Source: Candidatus Halobeggiatoa sp. HSG11 (lineage in GTDB: Bacteria; Pseudomonadota; Gammaproteobacteria; Beggiatoales; Beggiatoaceae). Taken from it: DNA of 53,432 bases. The position numbers and the translations under genes are program-made. The notes below the pieces were generated by a model that was not told where the DNA came from, made no database searches, and was given only the letters and a program-made list of their open reading frames with translations. The DNA lies in assembly GCA_030378105.1 (NCBI GenBank), contig JAUCGL010000013.1:1-53432 (forward strand), read 5' to 3'. Every line of letters begins with the position of its first letter. Within the stretch, counting starts at the first letter, position 1. Below, piece after piece: positions 48,228-53,432 of the stretch.

Positions 48228-50418
48228 TTGTCATTTCTCTTTCAATCCACTCACTCAATTCGTCAAATTGATATTTTTTAAGAAATACTTGTACTTGGGC
48301 AATAAAGGGTTTAAGGTTAGCATCCGATTTAGCCAAGATATCTATATATTCTTCCAATTCAAAAATATCACCACTTAATGATAACTCATACATTTCCTTA
48401 AGTTTAACTAATGGAGGAAATATCATCGGAGTATTATCATTCTCTTCAATTTCTTTATCTTCATAAATCCAAGTCAGGTTAAGATGGTGCTGCAATTGTT
48501 CAAGAAGCTTTTCAACTTGTATCGGTTTAGGCAAAAAGGCATTACTACCCATATCTAAACTTCGTTTTTTATCAGTATCATATACGCTGGCTGAAGAAAC
48601 AATGATAACTTTTTCTTTTAATTCAGCCGATTGCCGCAATTGGCGAATTAATTCAAAACCATCCATCTTAGGCATGATTAAATCAGTTATAATAACATCA
48701 GGCAAAAAATTGGTAGCTTTTTCTAGTCCTTCACACCCATCATTAGCCGACTCGACCAAAAAACCTAATGGAGCAAGTAAATCAATTATTATGGTTAAGT
48801 TTTCCAAATTATCATCCACAACTAATATTTTGGGTGATTCACTCTTGACTCCAATAATCAATTGTTTAGTAGAAACTTTGACAACATCACAATCCACAAT
48901 TGGCAAAGTTAATTCAAACCAGAACTGCGTACCAACATTTATTTGACTGCTAACTCTCAGTCGTCCACCCATCAATTCAACTAAATTCTTGCTTATAGCT
49001 AGTCCCAAACCAGTTCCTTTTGCTTTTTGTGCTTGTTCGCCAACTTGTTCAAAAGGTTTAAAAATAGTTTCAAGATTTTCAGGAGAAATACCAATTCCAG
49101 TATCTTGAATTGAAAATTGAAAATTGAAAGTTGAATGGCTGTTATTCATTTTTAACTTTTCACTTTTAACTTCCAAAGTAATACTACCATGATCCGTGAA
49201 TTTAACTGCATTTCCTAATAAATTTAGCAATACTTGCTGCAACCTTCGTTCATCACCATAGACACCATTTGGTAGTTTATCCGTAGTTTTCAAATAAAAA
49301 TCAATGCCTTTAGTTTTGACTTCAATAACTTCGATAACCTCATTCAGTAATGAGGGCAAATGAAAATTGGTCTTGTACAATTCTATTTTACTTGATTCGA
49401 TTCTGGTCAAATCAAGCACATCATCAATAAGAGCTAACAGATGATTACCACTTTGTTCAATAACATTCAAACCATGTTGCTGTTTAGCGTCAACAGACAT
49501 ATCACGTTTTAAAATTTGAGCAAAACCTAAAATGCCATTGAGGGGGGTACGTAATTCGTGGCTTATGCTGGCTAAAAAAGTACTTTTGGCTTTGTTGGCG
49601 ACTTCAGCCGCTTCTTTAGCCTGTCTCAATGCTCGGTTTGCTTCGATGAGATCGGAAGTTTTTTCCTGAACCATCTCTTCTAGGTGATTCTGGTATTTTT
49701 CCAAGGCACGCTGTGCATTGCGTCGTTCAGTGACCTCCTTCTCCAACAACGCCATATTAGAACCCAGCTTGCTGGTCATGTTATTGAACGCATTGGAAAG
49801 ATCACTCAGTTCGTCATCATGTCCAATATCCAACGAACACTTGAATGAGCCGGTGCTAATCTCCCTAGCAGTAGTTGCCAACTTGATAAGGTAACGGCCA
49901 ATCAGCAAATGGAACAGCAAGAGGATAAATAGTGATACGAAAAAGGTTTTAACCCCCTGACTGATGAGGATAATAACCAATTTGTCGATAAGCCGTTGAT
50001 AAATAAAATCCATATCTGCCAGCACAGTTACGTTACCCAAAGGTATCGTTTTCTTGCGATGCAGATAGCTCAGTTCAAATGAACTTTTCATAATACGTTG
50101 TTCCCGATACGTACCACGATGGGTTATTTTTTCACCCAGTTCATCATCAATCTGCACATATAAAATGGTCGGTAAACGCATCATCCCTTCTAACTGGAGA
50201 TTCAACCCATTTTCATTATGCACCCAAGTCGCTGTTGACAAAGTATCTTGATAAACAATTTTTATTTCTTGGAAACGATCTTTAATGATGTCGATATCTC
50301 GCCGATAATCATATATTAACTGAATCCCGGTGATAATTAAGGTGATGATCGAACTGAATAGCAGAATATAGATCGAAAATCGGCGACCAATTCCCCTAGA
50401 TAGAACAGTTGATAACAT
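48217..50418 (-). CDS. Membrane-bound hybrid histidine kinase
   Basis: 733 residues. Membrane helices at about 14-35 and 147-175 frame a periplasmic sensor of about 110 residues. HAMP (about 172-225), coiled coil, HisKA with ISHELRTPLNG (His287), HATPase, then a receiver with ILVVDDN and DVIITDLIMPKMDG, and a short C-terminal helical part. The next gene downstream encodes the sigma-54 activator. The gene upstream encodes a periplasmic binding protein that could present a ligand. The last about 65 codons are duplicated in broken form at 51466-51668. Confidence 0.9.
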   Translation of the reverse strand: MLSTVLSRGIGRRFSIYILLFSSIITLIITGIQLIYDYRRDIDIIKDRFQEIKIVYQDTLSTATWVHNENGLNLQLEGMMRLPTILYVQIDDELGEKITHRGTYREQRIMKSSFELSYLHRKKTIPLGNVTVLADMDFIYQRLIDKLVIILISQGVKTFFVSLFILLLFHLLIGRYLIKLATTAREISTGSFKCSLDIGHDDELSDLSNAFNNMTSKLGSNMALLEKEVTERRNAQRALEKYQNHLEEMVQEKTSDLIEANRALRQAKEAAEVANKAKSTFLASISHELRTPLNGILGFAQILKRDMSVDAKQQHGLNVIEQSGNHLLALIDDVLDLTRIESSKIELYKTNFHLPSLLNEVIEVIEVKTKGIDFYLKTTDKLPNGVYGDERRLQQVLLNLLGNAVKFTDHGSITLEVKSEKLKMNNSHSTFNFQFSIQDTGIGISPENLETIFKPFEQVGEQAQKAKGTGLGLAISKNLVELMGGRLRVSSQINVGTQFWFELTLPIVDCDVVKVSTKQLIIGVKSESPKILVVDDNLENLTIIIDLLAPLGFLVESANDGCEGLEKATNFLPDVIITDLIMPKMDGFELIRQLRQSAELKEKVIIVSSASVYDTDKKRSLDMGSNAFLPKPIQVEKLLEQLQHHLNLTWIYEDKEIEENDNTPMIFPPLVKLKEMYELSLSGDIFELEEYIDILAKSDANLKPFIAQVQVFLKKYQFDELSEWIEREMTNEK

Positions 50419-50498
50419 GAATTTTTCTTCTGTCTGCTCGTAATTATTTATAGATGCTCAGAAAATTCACCGAGCAGCATAAGGGCGGATATAGTGTT

Positions 50499-50562
50499 TC
50501 CCGTTTGCATTAAGATACAAAGTTTCGGGAAATCCGCTTCGTTCCATTCCCGAAACAACTTT
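50499..50562. repeat. GTTTCGGGAA palindromic repeat, half copy
   Basis: TTTCGGGAAATCCGCTTCG...CATTCCCGAAACAAC; corresponds to the right half of 44431-44535. It lies between the kinase and the binding-protein gene. Confidence 0.6.
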
Positions 50563-50626
50563 TTGCTGTACGTCACTCAATCAGGAAACATTATAGCTAT
50601 ATCTGACAGTTATTTTTCGCAATCGC

Positions 50627-51352
50627 CTAATCCTGATAACGTTTCAATAATGCGTCAAATATCCGTTTATGTGATCCGTCATTCTTCATTTTGCGAATTT
50701 CAGCATCAATTATTGATACGAGGTTCTGGTGTTTTTTATGGAGATAAAGATACCAATCACCGGCTAAAAACGCTGGTTCCAAAATATGAATGTTTTCAAG
50801 GTTAAGTGCCTTGACATGCATCATGCCGGTCATCCGTTCAATAATAGCTAAGTCAATGCGTTCTTTATCCAACATGGAAAACAATTGTTCTCCGGCATCC
50901 ACCAAAGTAACTGTGCTGGCAGTGGTGGTGTTCCACTCAATAATCTTCCAACCCTTGACCACTCCAACATCGTAAGGTTTCAGATCATCTGGACCGGTTA
51001 CTTTGAAATCGGCTTTACGGGAAAAGATGACATGTTCATACTGCATTATCACCTCTGGAACCCGTACCAAGTTGCTATATTTCTTGTCCAAATCTAAGAT
51101 GCGACAAACATCGCCATCATCAATGCCTTTGTTAGCATTGACCAATGCCCGCTCGGCTGGCAAGTACTGAATCTCGAATTCTATCCCCAATCGCTTGAAA
51201 AGTGCTTGGTAAAAAATATCCAGTACCCCAGATTTATCCTCTGCCGTTATGGGGGCAGTATACGAGGTGTTGAGTACCAATTTTGGTGCTGCAAGTGGTT
51301 TCACCAGTGGAAATAAACAACATATAGCGATAATAAAAGTCCGGTATAACAT
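50627..51352 (-). CDS. Periplasmic solute-binding protein, family 3 type
   Basis: 241 residues. Signal peptide (about 1-22, ending PLAA), then an SBP_bac_3-like fold: DIFYQALFKRLGIEFEIQYLP, ERALVNANKGIDDGDVCRI, LKPYDVGVVKGW, and LFSMLDKERIDLAIIERMTG. Such proteins either feed ABC importers or act as detachable sensor domains. No permease is present, and the next gene (208 bp on) is a membrane kinase, so a sensory role is the better guess. Confidence 0.82.
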   Translation of the reverse strand: MLYRTFIIAICCLFPLVKPLAAPKLVLNTSYTAPITAEDKSGVLDIFYQALFKRLGIEFEIQYLPAERALVNANKGIDDGDVCRILDLDKKYSNLVRVPEVIMQYEHVIFSRKADFKVTGPDDLKPYDVGVVKGWKIIEWNTTTASTVTLVDAGEQLFSMLDKERIDLAIIERMTGMMHVKALNLENIHILEPAFLAGDWYLYLHKKHQNLVSIIDAEIRKMKNDGSHKRIFDALLKRYQD

Positions 51353-51465
51353 TATAGATACTCCTGTTGCTGGTACTGTTATTTTGTACCAATTTTAAGT
51401 TAAATTTCAATAATTTACAAGTGATTATTTACTTTTCACTGACTATTTTCATAAGTTTTTATGAG

Positions 51466-51668
51466 TCATTTGTCATTTCTCTTTCCAACCATTCACTCAA
51501 TTCCTCAAATTGATATTTTTTAAGAAAGACTTGTACTTGGGCAATAAAGGGTCTAGGTTAGCATCCGATTTAGCCAAAATATCTATATATTCTTCCAATT
51601 CAAAAATATCACCACTTAATGATAACTCATACATTTTCTTAAGTTTAGCTAATGGAGGAAATATCATT
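51466..51668 (-). pseudogene. Duplicate of the 3' end of the hybrid kinase gene
   Basis: About 200 bp nearly identical to 48229-48427, coding for the kinase's last 60-65 residues (LKKYQFDELSEWIEREM-type end), with one base missing near 51556 that breaks the frame. It lies upstream of the binding-protein gene, as if an earlier kinase copy stood there. Confidence 0.8.
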
Positions 51669-51801
51669 TTCGTTAAGGATAAGTTATTGAGGTTGAAGAG
51701 TTCAAAAATTTGAAGAAATAGTTAAGCGGAGCGGCATTTCTTGAAATTTTGAACAAGCTCAGCGTTAAGTCATGGGGGAGTCGGTGGGACGGAGTTGCTT
51801 C
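51669..51801. other. Unassigned junction sequence
   Basis: About 130 bp between the kinase fragment and the 120-bp repeat. GC content rises toward 51780 (CATGGGGGAGTCGGTGGGACGG). No gene recognised. Confidence 0.4.
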
Positions 51802-51922
51802 AGTGCGGAGTCGCCCGATGAGACCGGACGTGTCGGGGCAAGTAATAACCGGTTTCGCTGAAAAATTGATTAGTTCACGGGACATGGACGTTCCGGGGAC
51901 ATCATGAAATTTCTGCGAAACT
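51802..51922. repeat. 120-bp dispersed repeat, copy 3
   Basis: Same class as 31631-31750 and 32463-32583, with several A/T to G/C changes (GTGCGGAGTCGCCCGATG; GGACATGGACGTTCCGG). Confidence 0.75.
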
Positions 51923-51992
51923 TATCTAAAATATGGCATTTTAAGACAAATGGCATTATAATAATAATTGTAAGGCATTCTTCAAAAGCAGT

Positions 51993-52095
51993 TGACAGTT
52001 GTTTCGGGAATGGAACCAAGTGGATTTCCCGAAATGATTGCTAGATATGAGTTTCGGGAAATCCGTTTCACTCCATTCCCGAAATAACTGTTCAC
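51993..52095. repeat. GTTTCGGGAA palindromic repeat, copy 3
   Basis: Full-length relative of 44431-44535, from GACAGTTGTTTCGGGAATG to CCCGAAATAACTGTTCAC. It ends about 60 bp before the small secreted-protein gene. Confidence 0.7.
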
Positions 52096-52155
52096 TATTT
52101 TTGCGTTAATATGAAGGATGCCAATTGTAACTTTGATTAATTGAGGATAATAATT

Positions 52156-52358
52156 ATGAAATTATCATACGCAGCATTTCTACTAACATTTTCAATCACT
52201 GGTGTCAGTGCCACTCAAGCTCATTCGGATAATGTTATTCACTCACATATTGATTCAACTGCCATTCAAATGTTCAAAAATGGATGGAAGAGCGTGGTTG
52301 TTATCAACAGGTAGAAATTCTTAAAGATATGCAGAAGAATAATCAACCAGCAATATAG
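52156..52358 (+). pseudogene. Frameshifted small secreted protein
   Basis: ATG with GAGGA upstream, signal peptide MKLSYAAFLLTFSITGVSA, then HSDNVIHSHIDSTAIQMF. The initial frame ends at 52314, but one base over, a protein-like continuation QKWMEERGCYQQVEILKDMQ then KNNQPAI ends at 52358. Removing or adding one base near 52277 would give about 66 residues. A simple reading is a recently broken gene or a base-call error. Confidence 0.55.
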
Positions 52359-52668
52359 TTGATATTGGGATATTTTTCAGTCTGTATAGTTTTTATCATG
52401 GAAATTTTTAATAGTTTGGATTTTTGTTCCCCAATCAAGTTGAGGACAAGTTTCATGAGAATGGTATACTGAAAATAAGTTAGACATCTTTTCTAAATAA
52501 TATTAATTTATTAAAATTCAATGACTTATAAAAAATATAATCTATATAAGCAATTGATTTTATGATATAATTTAATAGGAAAGATGTCTGTTTTTGTAAG
52601 TCATTGAACACCAAAAATCCTCCTAAGTTTTCAATAGTTATAGCTATAAAAACCAGTTGTATTGTATG
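52359..52668. other. AT-rich stretch with an inverted repeat
   Basis: TTAGACATCTTTTCTA (from about 52482) and TAGGAAAGATGTCTG (to about 52591) pair around a loop of about 80 bp; AATGACTTA and TAAGTCATT lie within and beyond the loop. This looks like another small inverted-repeat element. No gene. Confidence 0.5.
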
Positions 52669-53031
52669 TTATTTATCTTTTTTCAGTAACTCAATAATTT
52701 CTTTTAAATAATTAATTTCTTTTTGCTGTTGCTCTATTTTGAATAATGCTTGTTCTAATTTATTCTGTAATTGTTCTTCTGAAGAATTAATCAATTGATT
52801 ATTGTCTCCAAGTAAAACTAATTGTAAATTTTTTTCACCAAAACTTAATAATTCCAATACATTTATACCTAGTATCTCAGATACTTGCTCCAACCTAGAA
52901 ATTTGCACATCTGTTAAACCACGCTCAATATTTGCGTAACCACTGACAGACATTTGTAATTTTTCTGCCATTTCTTCCTGTGACCATCCTTTGTGTTGTC
53001 TTAAAAATTTAATTTTTTCATATATTTTCAT
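52669..53031 (-). CDS. XRE-family transcriptional regulator with a C-terminal coiled coil
   Basis: 120 residues. Helix-turn-helix at about 5-62: IKFLRQHKGWSQEEMAEKLQ, MSVSGYANIERG, ISRLEQVSEILGINVLELL. A short linker is followed by a leucine-zipper-like coiled coil (about 82-118). Small regulators of this type often control mobile-element or single-gene promoters. It is not paired with a toxin gene in the window. Confidence 0.88.
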   Translation of the reverse strand: MKIYEKIKFLRQHKGWSQEEMAEKLQMSVSGYANIERGLTDVQISRLEQVSEILGINVLELLSFGEKNLQLVLLGDNNQLINSSEEQLQNKLEQALFKIEQQQKEINYLKEIIELLKKDK

Positions 53032-53432
53032 AATACATATTCTTAATGTGTAAATCCATAGTGATAGTATCTGGTTTTTTGTTAGATTTAATTTATCATA
53101 TTAAGCATCTTTGTCAAATTAAATTTGGACAGTTTTTTATCAATTCTTTAATAAAGCCTAAATGAGCTGTATTATTTATAACCTCATACTAAATTATTGA
53201 TATTTAATCAAATTACTAAAAATTATCCAAACTATTTCAATTTATAATACAAAGCATATTACTTTACTATTACATTTTTTATAAGTTATTAATTTATTAA
53301 ATTATATCTTTGTACAGGACAAAGTTAAGTAACTAGTTGATTTTGGTTGAAAAAGCATAGAGTATGTAAAAACAGTTCTTTAGAAGAATCCAGATTGAAT
53401 AAAATCTTACGCAAATAATCTAATCCATATCG
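53032..53432. other. Right-end intergenic DNA with a weak family 2 MITE
   Basis: At about 53121-53236 TTTGGACAGTTTTTT and AAATTATCCAAACTATT resemble the family 2 ends with more mismatches. The rest is AT-rich without a clear gene up to the window edge. Confidence 0.45.

Noticed and set aside
1-53432. tRNA or rRNA genes
   Set aside because: No T-loop/anticodon pattern or rRNA-like stretch was found on reading both strands; a tRNAscan/Infernal run would be decisive.

Overview
The window looks like a piece of an AT-rich gammaproteobacterial chromosome. Family content (RodA, BamB, SiaB/SiaC, a ChpA-like CheA, XrtH-type exosortase, two-partner-secretion exoprotein) and the very dense population of small palindromic repeats suggest a Beggiatoa/Thiomargarita/Thioploca-like member of the Thiotrichales. 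That placement is inference; there is no rRNA gene to anchor it.

Left region (1-10.2 kb, minus strand): a Bax-inhibitor-1 membrane protein; a tight run histidine kinase - siaB - siaC - rodA - parvulin isomerase, which puts a phospho-switch next to the cell-wall elongation polymerase; a CheW plus an 1186-residue ChpA-like hybrid CheA with three Hpt-like modules; and a DUF411 copper-associated protein.

Central region (11.0-21.1 kb): a complete integron. intI (20139-21146, plus strand) carries the integron-specific insert and all catalytic residues. Left of it lie a candidate attI and an array of about 14-16 cassettes, all reading on the minus strand. They are separated by short attC sites of about 50-59 bp that begin (plus strand) with an RYYYAAC-like box and end with a GTTRRRY-like box. 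Cassettes encode a zinc-ribbon membrane protein, a MORN-like protein, a stand-alone recombinase-like helical domain, a lipoprotein, small membrane proteins, three phage-antirepressor-type proteins (ORF6N, BRO-N, KilA-N-like), a PD-(D/E)XK nuclease-like protein and, most strikingly, an animal-type intracellular fatty-acid/retinoid-binding protein. Several cassettes carry no gene, and an IS200-type element sits in the last one.

Right of the integron (21.2-30.4 kb, plus strand): copA, a fused class II aldolase/short-chain dehydrogenase, a TPS-domain exoprotein, beta-carbonic anhydrase and bamB.

Accessory region (30.4-44.3 kb): broken toxin-antitoxin genes, then an exosortase H locus (xrtH, its partner membrane protein, and a 954-residue phosphodiesterase-TPR-sulfotransferase fusion), a YafQ/DinJ-like pair, and five paralogous secreted proteins. 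These five share a C-terminal sorting tail, a conserved promoter/leader, and in two cases a downstream fragment of the phosphodiesterase gene. One paralog is switched out of frame by a run of ten G. I infer that XrtH processes these five proteins.

Right end (44.6-53.4 kb): a SET-domain-like protein, a sigma-54-type response regulator, a hybrid histidine kinase and a periplasmic binding protein that look like one signalling unit (with a duplicated kinase tail beyond it), a frameshifted small secreted protein and an XRE regulator. Nested MITE-like palindromes occur throughout the intergenic space.
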